Below, piece by piece: positions 1-6,997 of a stretch of 45,202 bases of DNA. The translations under genes and the position numbers were made by a program. Under the pieces are notes generated by a model. The model was not told the DNA's origin and did not search any database. It saw nothing but the letters and a program-made list of their open reading frames with translations. The DNA comes from Shewanella sp. UCD-KL21 (GTDB lineage Bacteria; Pseudomonadota; Gammaproteobacteria; Enterobacterales; Shewanellaceae), in assembly GCF_001957135.1 (NCBI RefSeq), contig NZ_MPHK01000028.1, positions 1,030-46,231 on the forward strand, in the 5' to 3' direction. Every line of letters starts with the position of its first letter. The stretch's first letter is position 1.

Positions 1-52
1 TCTGTTATTTAAAGAATGAATAAATAGTGACATTCGAAAGTGCTTTGCTAAA

Positions 53-153
53 GCAGATGTAATTCAGTTGCTTAGACTCTTGATTAGAGATAAATGGCCT
101 GTCACGCCGGGGGCGCGGGTTCGTCTCTTGATAAGAGTAAGTCCGCTCCGCCA
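53..153 (+). pseudogene. Degenerate tRNA-Asp (GTC) with two hairpin inserts, copy 1
   Basis: The anticodon arm (GGCCTGTCACGCC), the start of the T arm (GCGGGTTC) and the 3' acceptor end (GTCCGCTCCGCCA) match a gammaproteobacterial tRNA-Asp. The 5' acceptor strand is ruined. The block is about 101 nt instead of 77 because CTCTTGATTAGAG-type sequence interrupts the D-arm side and CTCTTGATAAGAG interrupts the T loop. It is unlikely to fold as a normal tRNA. A Rho-independent terminator follows at once. Confidence 0.65.
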
Positions 154-163
154 ACATTACGAT

Positions 164-192
164 AAGCCCTGCTAGCAATAGCAGGGCTTTTT
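164..192 (+). terminator. Rho-independent terminator after tRNA-Asp-like copy 1
   Basis: Perfect 11-bp stem (AAGCCCTGCTA paired with TAGCAGGGCTT, 164-174 and 179-189), GCAA loop, then T residues. Confidence 0.8.
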
Positions 193-247
193 CGTCTCTG
201 TTATTTAAAGAATGAATAATAGTGACATGGGAAAGTGGTTTGCTAAA

Positions 248-349
248 GCAGCGGTAATTCAGTTGCTTAGGCTCTTGATTAGAGATAAACGGCCTGTCAC
301 GCCGGGGGGCGTGGGTTCCTCTCTTGATAAGAGTAAGTCCGCTCCGCCA
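248..349 (+). pseudogene. Degenerate tRNA-Asp (GTC) with two hairpin inserts, copy 2
   Basis: This is the better preserved copy: GCAGCGGTAATTCAGTTG matches the 5' half of tRNA-Asp nearly base for base, and the anticodon arm and the CCGCTCCGCCA end are intact. The same two inserts as in copy 1 occur at the same places (CTCTTGATTAGAG after the D arm, CTCTTGATAAGAG in the T loop). The shared inserts show that they predate the tandem duplication. Confidence 0.65.
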
Positions 350-361
350 ACACAAAGACGC

Positions 362-391
362 AAGCCTCTACAGCAATGTAGAGGCTTTTTT
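362..391 (+). terminator. Rho-independent terminator after tRNA-Asp-like copy 2
   Basis: Perfect 11-bp stem (AAGCCTCTACA / TGTAGAGGCTT, 362-372 and 377-387) with a GCAA loop and a T run. It has the same architecture as the copy 1 terminator but different stem bases, so the stems changed with compensating substitutions. Confidence 0.8.
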
Positions 392-392
392 G

Positions 393-988
393 TTGTGGAA
401 TTTAATAAATTATCAGCCCTAAAGCGACTGTTCTGTTACTGTGATTTTAGAATATCGCTTTTGTTATAAATCGTTGCCATGTCGTACGCCAAAGGCCGTG
501 GGTTAAGCGCTTTTTGATTTGTAGTCTAACCCCTATTAAGCTAAAAGTGTTAAAGGTGCTAGTTCAAGTTGTTTCTGATTTAATCATACGACTGATATTA
601 GCTGCAGCTGGACTCGTGAGCTGAAGCTTGCGATTAAGAGCCTGATAAGAGTGTGTAGGCTCTGCTAGCACAAAGCACAAAGCACAAAGCACAAAGTACA
701 AAGTATTTATTTTAAGCTTAAGTGCAATGTAGAAGCTTTTTAACATTGAAGGTTTATTGATTTTCTAGCTCCTAGACGTATTCAGAGCCTGTTAGAGTGA
801 ACTTTACCTTTAAATTAATCTGATAGTGCGACAAAGTATTTCGTTGTCTTCACTGCAAGAATAGTGATCTCAAAAATGCTAATTCACGTATTGTTATTTG
901 CGGAAGTAATTATCAAACTTAAAGTAGATTAAAATTTGATATACTTGGCTGAAAAACCCACAGTCAGTACGTTTGTGATAAATAATGC
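393..988. other. Gene-free stretch with a third decayed tRNA-Asp-like repeat and a heptamer tandem repeat
   Basis: No convincing gene is visible. At about 640-675 the sequence TGATAAGAGT followed by a decayed CTCTGCTAGCACAAAG end aligns with the 3' half of the two upstream tRNA-Asp-like copies. A decayed terminator lies at about 712-742. Between them the heptamer GCACAAA is repeated five times (668-702, last unit GTACAAA). The rest (750-988) is AT-rich with nothing recognised. Confidence 0.6.
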
Positions 989-1017
989 TTTACCTTTGGC
1001 AGTGGTTTTAGCATAAT
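989..1017 (+). promoter_or_regulatory. Probable promoter of tRNA-Trp
   Basis: TTTACC at 989-994 and CATAAT at 1012-1017 are separated by 17 bp. This places the start point a few bases before the tRNA at 1031. It is the only sigma70-like pair in the right position; called by eye. Confidence 0.4.
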
Positions 1018-1030
1018 GCATTTCGTCAAC

Positions 1031-1107
1031 AGGGGTATAGTTCCAATTGGTAGAACAGCGGTCTCCAAAACCGATGGTTGCGAGTTCGAGTCTTGCTACC
1101 CCTGCCA
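1031..1107 (+). tRNA. tRNA-Trp (CCA anticodon)
   Basis: Complete tRNA: acceptor strands AGGGGTA (1031-1037) and TACCCCT (1097-1103), discriminator G, encoded CCA at 1105-1107, anticodon loop CTCCAAA with anticodon CCA, and T loop GTTCGAGTC. It closely resembles E. coli tRNA-Trp. Its 3' portion serves as the attachment site for the adjacent islands. Confidence 0.97.
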
Positions 1108-1110
1108 AAT
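1057..1110. repeat. attL: 3' end of tRNA-Trp, 54-bp direct repeat with 34018-34071
   Basis: The 54 bases from AGCGGTCTCC through the CCA end to CAAAT are identical to 34018-34071 and in the same orientation. Sequence diverges at once on both sides. This is the classic product of tyrosine-integrase insertion into a tRNA 3' end. The island lies between the two copies, and the intact tRNA is kept at this end. Confidence 0.92.
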
Positions 1111-1114
1111 TTAG

Positions 1115-1146
1115 AAGGCCTAGCAGAAATGCTAGGCCTTTGTCTT
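1115..1146 (+). terminator. Terminator downstream of tRNA-Trp
   Basis: Perfect 11-bp stem AAGGCCTAGCA / TGCTAGGCCTT (1115-1125 and 1130-1140), GAAA loop, then TGTCTTTT. It lies just inside the island, so the element supplies a replacement terminator for the tRNA it disrupted. The displaced original is probably the hairpin at 34077-34106. Confidence 0.8.
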
Positions 1147-1220
1147 TTCTGGCTTTTATTCATTTCCCTATCTTAAAATCACTCTTAAACTCATACTCAT
1201 ATTTTTCAGTATTTTCTGTT

Positions 1221-1253
1221 TGGTGACCAAATGGTGACCAAATGGTGACCATA
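1221..1253. repeat. Three tandem 11-bp repeats TGGTGACCAAA (putative integrase arm sites, left)
   Basis: TGGTGACCAAA occurs at 1221-1231 and 1232-1242, and TGGTGACCATA at 1243-1253. The 11-bp period places the three units on nearly the same face of the helix. Matching units occur near the other end of the island (33854-33864 and 33875-33885). The position about 110 bp inside the att core fits arm-type binding sites of a tyrosine integrase or its accessory factor. A 19-bp extension (AAATGGTGACCATAGCTTT, 1240-1258) recurs at 2437-2455. Confidence 0.6.
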
Positions 1254-1591
1254 GCTTTTTAGAGGCAGCCAATTTTTCTAGTGATAGTTTAGTACTAACA
1301 CCTAGTGTAAAATTTTTTCAAAATTAATAACGATAATCGAAACTAGATAGTTAGCTTGGGAAGACTCTTTACATTAATAAATAAGAACCTTCTTATTATT
1401 AATCTGGGAAATCCACACCGCTTTTGTCAGTTATATTTTTAGAAAATCACCCGCGATCTAACCTTCCATTATTAATAACTTATTAAGCACTTAGACTTTA
1501 ATCAAAAATAAATCACGGTTCTTTACTAAGCTATCGCCATATGTAACCTAGCCGTATATCATGGGTTAACAAGGACATATGGCGCATTTTC
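1254..1591. other. Gene-free stretch inside left island end, with a perfect 10-bp inverted repeat
   Basis: AT-rich, with no gene. The only structure I see is CGCCATATGT (1535-1544) facing ACATATGGCG (1575-1584), a perfect inverted repeat with a 30-bp spacer, just upstream of the truncated methyltransferase. It could be an operator or a recombination half-site pair; the function is unknown. Confidence 0.5.
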
Positions 1592-1897
1592 ATGAACTCA
1601 ACCTCTCTTTTTTATAGTCAGAATGCTATAGAGCTCGCTGAACAATATAATGGTCTTGATTTTAAGTCTGTACACCAATCGTGGAAGTTATATTGGCCAA
1701 AATCAGGATCGAATGTTTTAGATATTGGTGCTGGTTCTGGGCGTGATGCTAAGTGGATGAATGAGCAAGGTTGTGAGGTCATCGCCGTAGAGCCAAATGA
1801 TGCATTGCGTCAAATCGGGCTACAAAGTACAGGCCCAGAAGTCACTTGGCTTAATGATTCACTTCCTGCTCTTGAAAACGTGCAAAGCTTAGTGTAG
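1592..1897 (+). pseudogene. Truncated class I SAM-dependent methyltransferase
   Basis: The 101 residues contain a clear Rossmann motif I (VLDIGAGSGRDAKWM, about residues 42-56) and motif II acid (VIAVEPNDALR), then stop abruptly after LPALENVQSLV. Full-length members of this small-molecule/protein methyltransferase family run to roughly 230-260 residues. The whole C-terminal half is therefore missing and the protein should be inactive. The break coincides with the left terminal repeat of a small inverted-repeat element (1894-2072). No good ribosome-binding site sits immediately before the ATG. The substrate is unknown. Confidence 0.7.
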
Positions 1898-2072
1898 TGG
1901 TTTAGTTAAATTGGCCATTTATTTGAAGGTTAACCTCAATTAGTTTTCGTTATTTTAGTCATATTTATTGAGATGTGAACTAGAGCGCTTTTAGCATTAA
2001 CCTTATGAAGCTTTTGTCCTAAAATGAGCTAGCTAAGAATTAAGTGAGTGGCCAGTTTTAACTAGCCATTAC
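1894..2072. mobile_element. Small (179 bp) element with ~24-bp imperfect terminal inverted repeats
   Basis: The left end reads GTAGTGGTTTAGTTAAATTGG and the complement of the right end reads GTAATGGCTAGTTAAAACTGG, both continuing CCA. The GTAA start and the CTGGCCA ending resemble IS66-family ends, so this may be a MITE-like derivative. No coding capacity and no clear target-site duplication. Its left end cuts the methyltransferase gene. Related ends appear at 44147-44190 and 45169-45202. Confidence 0.45.
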
Positions 2073-2713
2073 AGTTCAAATTAACGTGCTGTGGAGTAAT
2101 GGTGAAACGAAAGCTGTTGCAACAGCAGCAACAGATATCACTCCATAAATACTTCATCCCATACTCACCGTTTTAATACCCTGTACGTAAAAGGTGCATG
2201 GTATTAAAGCTTGTGCTAATTCCAATGCTCGGTGGACATTTTAACGATGTGATTAATACACCTCATCATAAAGTCATCGCAGTACTCAATATCAGTTAGC
2301 TAAGTAAGAGAAAGTTGTCTTACTTTAGTTCAAGCCTCTTGGCACGGAATTCATCTGGTTGTAGTGGTTGTGTTTAGTTAGGATTGAGTGATTACGACGG
2401 TATTATTTTGTAAGTCCAGTATAAATTTTATATCAAAAATGGTGACCATAGCTTTATATGCAGTAAATTTAAGACTTTGTTATCGGTTAACTGTTACTCA
2501 ATGAAATTTTTATAAAGAAAAGTATTCTAGGGTTAATGGAATGGGGCCATATAATCCTTCACCAATTAAGTGTTAAACCATCAATATCAATTATTTTAAG
2601 CTATCACCTCACCCTGACTCTTAATATTTGTTACAAACTGAGGTCGAAGTAAAACTTTATAAAATGGCTAAGCATGCCTGACTTTTTTCGTTAAAATGTC
2701 AAAAATTAAGTAT
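2073..2713. other. Decayed region without genes; carries one extra arm-type repeat
   Basis: Only short broken reading frames are present, for example a 25-codon frame at about 2099 with a run of five Gln codons. I recognise no gene. At 2437-2455 the 19 bases AAATGGTGACCATAGCTTT repeat exactly those at 1240-1258 near the left att site. This suggests that an earlier insertion end is buried here. Confidence 0.5.
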
Positions 2714-2992
2714 TCAAATACAAAACGCAGATCTCTCCTGATGTACATAAATCTTGGCAATCCTATTGGCGTGATTCAGAAATAATACTCTTAAATTTGG
2801 ATGCAGGAATAGTAGGTAACTCAAAAGAATAGCGCACATGACATCTGGCAATATAACTGTTCTACCTAGTGTTTCAGTCTGAATTCCTTTATCTGATATC
2901 CAATACTGCTTAATTTGTAAGTTTATATCATCAACTGTGGCGAACCATCCCGTTACGGGACGGTACCCTGAGCTAAGTGCAAGAGCCAATTA
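2714..2992 (-). pseudogene. Fragment of a GmtY-like tyrosine recombinase
   Basis: The fragment (LALSSGYRPVTGW...ISDKG...GR) aligns with residues about 515-610 of the 741-residue recombinase at 27061-29271 (LAISSGYRPVTGW...ISDKE...GR). It covers the region around the first catalytic Arg and the following strands. Both ends are missing and an in-frame stop precedes it. Divergence between the two is large, so this is a relic of a different trio element rather than a recent duplication. It lies immediately left of the defence cassette and in the same orientation as the intact copy. Confidence 0.75.
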
Positions 2993-3022
2993 GATTTTGA
3001 GTAATGGCTTAAGGGAGAAGAA

Positions 3023-3673
3023 ATGGATTTCGATAATTTAAAAAGTAAGCAAAGAAGAATACGTGATGACTTTCCTGAAGGTTTAGCGTTAAGAGTTCAC
3101 CGCGCATTGAGTTGGTTAAATAAGTCAGAGCAATGTGAAGATGACAAAGACAGCCAGTTCATTTTCTTATGGATCGCATTTAATGCGGCTTACTCTCAAG
3201 ACACCGAAGTACTCAGGCACACAGAGTCAGAAGCCTTCTCATTATTTATGTCTAAATTAGTTGAGCTGGATGCGGATAAGCAGCTTTACTCACTGATATG
3301 GTCTGAGTTTTCTACCAGCATAAGAGTATTGTTAGATAACCAATATGTCTTTCAGCCCTTTTGGGACTTCCAAGCAGGGAAGATCACCGAGAGTGAGTGG
3401 CAACAGCTTTTTTCAAATGCCAAATCAAAAGCAAATGTCGCGCTTTCATGCCAAAAAACCGATACCTTGATATTTGTCGTCTTGCAACGGCTCTATACTC
3501 TGAGAAATCAGCTTATCCATGGTGGTGCAACCTGGAATAGCTCGGCAAACCGTGAACAAATCCGTGACGGTGTTGCTTTCTTATCAAAGCTAGTGCCAAT
3601 CATTATCAATATCATGATGGATAGCCCCAATGAGCTATGGGGAGATGCGAATTATCCTGCCTTGAATAGTTAA
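3023..3673 (+). CDS. HEPN-domain protein (putative RNase/toxin or sensor)
   Basis: Mostly alpha-helical 216-residue protein with RNQLIHGG at residues 161-168, the Rx4H signature of HEPN domains, followed by a helix typical of ApeA-type HEPN C-termini. The N-terminal half (FIFLWIAFNAAYSQ) also matches the first HEPN helices. HEPN proteins in defence loci usually act as metal-independent RNases. It is first in the cassette with a good ribosome-binding site (AAGGGAGAAGAA before the ATG). It is followed 19 bp later by a small ORF and then drmA, so probably co-transcribed. Substrate and activation are unknown. Confidence 0.7.
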   Translation: MDFDNLKSKQRRIRDDFPEGLALRVHRALSWLNKSEQCEDDKDSQFIFLWIAFNAAYSQDTEVLRHTESEAFSLFMSKLVELDADKQLYSLIWSEFSTSIRVLLDNQYVFQPFWDFQAGKITESEWQQLFSNAKSKANVALSCQKTDTLIFVVLQRLYTLRNQLIHGGATWNSSANREQIRDGVAFLSKLVPIIINIMMDSPNELWGDANYPALNS

Positions 3674-3692
3674 ATCGGAAGGAGAGAGTGCA

Positions 3693-3860
3693 ATGTTTAT
3701 GTTAACAGCAGAAATCAGTTCGAATAGTCGCAATAATTTCATCAATACAAATCATGAGTTAAATATCAATAAACTGATGTGTGATAGGCTAGACAAAGCG
3801 CGAACTGATTGCAGGTTGCTTTCTCTTGCTTTGAAAGGAAAATTGAATGTCATCAAATGA
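3693..3860 (+). CDS. Small 55-residue ORF between HEPN gene and drmA
   Basis: ATG at 3693 preceded by a strong Shine-Dalgarno (GGAAGGAGAG). It reads MFMLTAEISSNSRNNFINTN and ends at TGA 3858-3860, overlapping the drmA start by 14 bases. The second half is basic and helical (DRLDKARTDCRLLSLALKGK). No homology is recognised. The tight spacing and overlap argue for translational coupling, either as a leader peptide for drmA or as a small subunit or antitoxin for the HEPN protein. It could also be a chance frame that only carries ribosomes into drmA. Confidence 0.45.
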   Translation: MFMLTAEISSNSRNNFINTNHELNINKLMCDRLDKARTDCRLLSLALKGKLNVIK

Positions 3861-6800
3861 ATTTGAGTCTGCTCGAAAGCAGCTTCTCGAGTATGTAAGG
3901 CTACAGTTAATAGGTCCGGTTGATGGACCTGAAGAAGAAATAAAAGACGCACCACACAAGCGTTATTTAGCAGGAACACTATTTCCTCCAGCAGCTTCCA
4001 GAGACGAGCTTGATGAGACTCTGGGAGAGGACTCTACTACCGAAGCGCTGAGTAACGACTTTAAGCCATCCTCTATGGCGTTGTCTTTTGCAGCTCAAAG
4101 TTCATCAACGTTTGAGGTTCATATATCTGCGGCAAGATATTCGAGAGACCAGCAGTCAGGTTGGAAAAGAACACCACTTGATTACTCTATGGAGATTGAC
4201 CTTGCTAGAGGGAGTCTCCCATCGACATCCATATTTGATGAAAATGCCCGCCTAGATGTTGCAATTAAGCCTTATATTTCAGGCCGCATTGTTACTATTG
4301 CATTTTCTAATCAAACTAAATCGGGTGAAAACCTCAGGCCTCAAGACTGTTTCTATCAGTGCCAAATATCTGTAACTACGAAAGAAGGCAAGTTTGCTGA
4401 ATACCCGAGCAGTGATCGCTTTAAACTCGATGATGAGCAAAAGGAATTGGCTTTAACTTACAGGAACCGAGTCCCCTGGGGCGTGGGACACGGTGTCGCT
4501 GTAAGTTGGAATAAACATGAAGGAGATAGAGTCCCATTTGAACTTCATACAGAAATAATTCCAAGTCACGAGGTGAAAGGCTTTACCACAGATCTAGACA
4601 AAGAAAAATTTCCCTATTTAACTGATGAAATGTTGAGCATTCATCGTGTTGCGGATACTAAATCGACATCATCAGACTCACTACTAAATGATTATCAACG
4701 TTTGATAGATGCCTACAAAGGTTGGGTTAGTGAATTAGATAGAGAAGTTCTAGCTCCCAGATATGATGGGGCAAAAAACAGAGTAATAAATAGATTGCGA
4801 GCTGCAGCAGATCGAATGAATGCGGGCATAGATCTATTAAGATCTGATGCACTGGCTATGCAAGCTTTCCGTCTTGCAAATGAAGCGATGCTGATGCAAA
4901 TGATTCATTCAGGTGGGAGTTATTCTGGGACTGCAAAATCTAGAGACTGGGGATACAAAACACCAGATTATTTCGCTGAAGAAATAGTCGGTAAATTCAA
5001 CTGGCGTCCGTTCCAGTTGGCCTTTCAATTGCTGGTTTTAGAGTCACTCATTCCAAACGATAAAGGTGAATTTTCTAACTCTCATGAAGATGTAGATTTG
5101 TTGTGGTTCCCTACTGGTGGAGGCAAAACTGAGGCGTATCTTGCTGTTGCAGCTTGGGAAATGATTTATCGCCGTTTGAAATATGGAGAAGCTGGTGGTG
5201 GTACATCAGTAATCAAGCGTTATACACTGCGCTTGTTGACCTCCCAACAGTTTCAGCGAGCGGGCAGCTTGATTTGTGCATTAGAAGTATTACGCCAGCG
5301 AGAGCCTTTAAAGCTAGGGACCGAGAGATTTAGCTTGGGGTTGTGGGTTGGTTCTGCAAGTGCGCCAAATGATTATAAGTCTGCAGCAGAAAAATATAAA
5401 GAGCAGCGAGAGGCAGATCAACCAGAAAATCCATTTCAGCTCCAAGTTTGCCCTTGGTGTGGTACCTCAGTATTCCCACATAGACACTCTGATAATTCTG
5501 CTGATTATGGTGTGAATTGTGATCAATACTCCAAGTTCGAGTTTATATGTCCATCCAGTGATTGTGAGTTCCATAGTCACTTACCAGTTCAGGTAGTTGA
5601 TGAGGCGTTATATGACGCACCACCTAGCCTATTGATTGGAACGATAGACAAATTTGCACGATTGACATGGAAAGCCGAAGCCGCAGCCTTTTTCGGTAAG
5701 AGCTCAAAGAGACCTCCTAGCTTGATCATTCAAGACGAGTTGCACCTCATTTCTGGGCCCCTAGGAACAATAGCTGGGATATATGAAACTGGTTTTGACA
5801 GTATCATGGAGACTCTAGGGCACAAACCTAAAGTTATAGCAGCCACAGCAACAATTCGAAGTGCGAACCAACAAGTTAACCGGTTGTTTGGTCGCAATGT
5901 TGCTATTTTTCCTCCATCAGGTACTGACGAAGCAGATTCGTTCTTTTCAAAAGAAGACTTAGACAATCCCGGACGAATGTACGTCGGTGTAATGCCATCT
6001 GGTCATACAGGGCAGACTGGTTTGGTTCAATTAGGAGCTGCTTTACTTCAAGCGCCTCAAGACCTTGGCTTTTCGAATATAACACAAGACAGTTACTGGA
6101 CATTGCCTATATATCACAACTCACGAAGAGAATTGGGTAAAACAATGACCTTAGCTCGAGATGATATACCTGCGCGTGTTGGTGTCATTACAAAAGAGGG
6201 ACAAGAAGCCCGAGATATCCAGTCAGTTGAAGAGCTAAGTGCAAGCGTCAAAGGCCCTAGAATTCCTGAAATTCTCGCCAAGCTAGAGAAGGAAATGATG
6301 TCCGGTGATGAAGTAGTAGATGTATTACCCTGTACCAATATGATTTCAGTAGGCGTCGACATTGGCCGGTTAGGTATGATGCTAATTGCCGGACAACCCA
6401 AAGCAACGGCTGAATACATTCAGGCGTCTAGCCGCGTAGGACGTAAGAAAACTCGTCCACCAGGCATAGTATTCACACAATATTCTGCCACTAAGCCAAG
6501 GGACCGTTCTCACTATGAGTCGTTTAAAAGTTATCACCAAGCTTTGTACCGCTATGTAGAGCCGACAAGTGTCACTCCTTGGGCTATGCCGGCGGTAGAA
6601 AGGGCGTTACACGCGTCATTGATTGCTGTCGTTCGGATGACAGGGTATCTCAGAGAAAACAAGAATGCGAAGTTTTTCGACAAAGAAAATGATGAGTTCG
6701 TTGAGATTCGTGAGGTATTTACTCGCAGAATCAAGCAATCAATGAGTGGAATGGATACATCAGAGCAAGTTAAGGTTTTGTCCTATTTGGACCAAATAAT

Positions 6801-6996
6801 TGACGAGTGGCATCGTAAAGCAAACAGTGATGACAAGCCAATTAGCCTGTACGAGTCGGGAGGGGCGGGAAAGCAGTTTAGACCATTGTTTAAGTCGTTT
6901 GATGACAACGTGAGTGAGCATGCAGATGCATGGAATACTTTGAATTCAATGCGCAGCGTTGATACAGAAACCCATATTTTGGTTCGAGGAGAATAA
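3847..6996 (+). CDS. drmA: DISARM-type helicase DrmA
   Basis: This 1049-residue superfamily 2 helicase has the DrmA layout. The N-terminus reads KRYLAGTLFPP. Walker A TGGGKT is at about 422-428. A cysteine-rich insert (CPWC...CPSSDC) spans about 535-577. A DELH box lies at 629-632, SVGVDIGR at about 834 and QASSRVGRK at about 859, followed by the DrmA-typical EPTSVTPWAMPAVERALHA. In DISARM, DrmA acts with DrmB on incoming phage DNA. It starts at the ATG after AAAGGAAAA and ends 1 bp before the drmB start codon. No canonical drmC follows. Confidence 0.88.
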   Translation: MSSNEFESARKQLLEYVRLQLIGPVDGPEEEIKDAPHKRYLAGTLFPPAASRDELDETLGEDSTTEALSNDFKPSSMALSFAAQSSSTFEVHISAARYSRDQQSGWKRTPLDYSMEIDLARGSLPSTSIFDENARLDVAIKPYISGRIVTIAFSNQTKSGENLRPQDCFYQCQISVTTKEGKFAEYPSSDRFKLDDEQKELALTYRNRVPWGVGHGVAVSWNKHEGDRVPFELHTEIIPSHEVKGFTTDLDKEKFPYLTDEMLSIHRVADTKSTSSDSLLNDYQRLIDAYKGWVSELDREVLAPRYDGAKNRVINRLRAAADRMNAGIDLLRSDALAMQAFRLANEAMLMQMIHSGGSYSGTAKSRDWGYKTPDYFAEEIVGKFNWRPFQLAFQLLVLESLIPNDKGEFSNSHEDVDLLWFPTGGGKTEAYLAVAAWEMIYRRLKYGEAGGGTSVIKRYTLRLLTSQQFQRAGSLICALEVLRQREPLKLGTERFSLGLWVGSASAPNDYKSAAEKYKEQREADQPENPFQLQVCPWCGTSVFPHRHSDNSADYGVNCDQYSKFEFICPSSDCEFHSHLPVQVVDEALYDAPPSLLIGTIDKFARLTWKAEAAAFFGKSSKRPPSLIIQDELHLISGPLGTIAGIYETGFDSIMETLGHKPKVIAATATIRSANQQVNRLFGRNVAIFPPSGTDEADSFFSKEDLDNPGRMYVGVMPSGHTGQTGLVQLGAALLQAPQDLGFSNITQDSYWTLPIYHNSRRELGKTMTLARDDIPARVGVITKEGQEARDIQSVEELSASVKGPRIPEILAKLEKEMMSGDEVVDVLPCTNMISVGVDIGRLGMMLIAGQPKATAEYIQASSRVGRKKTRPPGIVFTQYSATKPRDRSHYESFKSYHQALYRYVEPTSVTPWAMPAVERALHASLIAVVRMTGYLRENKNAKFFDKENDEFVEIREVFTRRIKQSMSGMDTSEQVKVLSYLDQIIDEWHRKANSDDKPISLYESGGAGKQFRPLFKSFDDNVSEHADAWNTLNSMRSVDTETHILVRGE

Positions 6997-6997
6997 G

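Larger units (their letters stand above)
1..392. repeat. Tandem ~196-bp repeat containing tRNA-Asp-like sequence and terminator
   Basis: Two successive copies start at 1 (left edge cut by the window) and at 197. Each has the same order: a lead-in beginning TCTGTTATTTAAAGAATGAA, a tRNA-Asp-like block, and a perfect 11-bp hairpin with a GCAA loop followed by T residues. The period is 196 bp. A third, more decayed copy follows at about 560-740. The repetition of a whole transcription-unit-like module suggests amplification of a tRNA-Asp locus followed by decay. Confidence 0.8.

Noticed and set aside
5..746. Open frames on both strands across the first 750 bases
   Set aside because: They repeat with the tRNA-Asp-like units and terminators, so the similarity between them reflects the DNA repeat, not protein coding.
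1535..2072. Integron attC-like site or gene cassette at the truncated methyltransferase
   Set aside because: An inverted repeat and a short gene fragment are present, but no RYYYAAC/GTTRRRY core pair is in the right arrangement and no integron integrase is seen.
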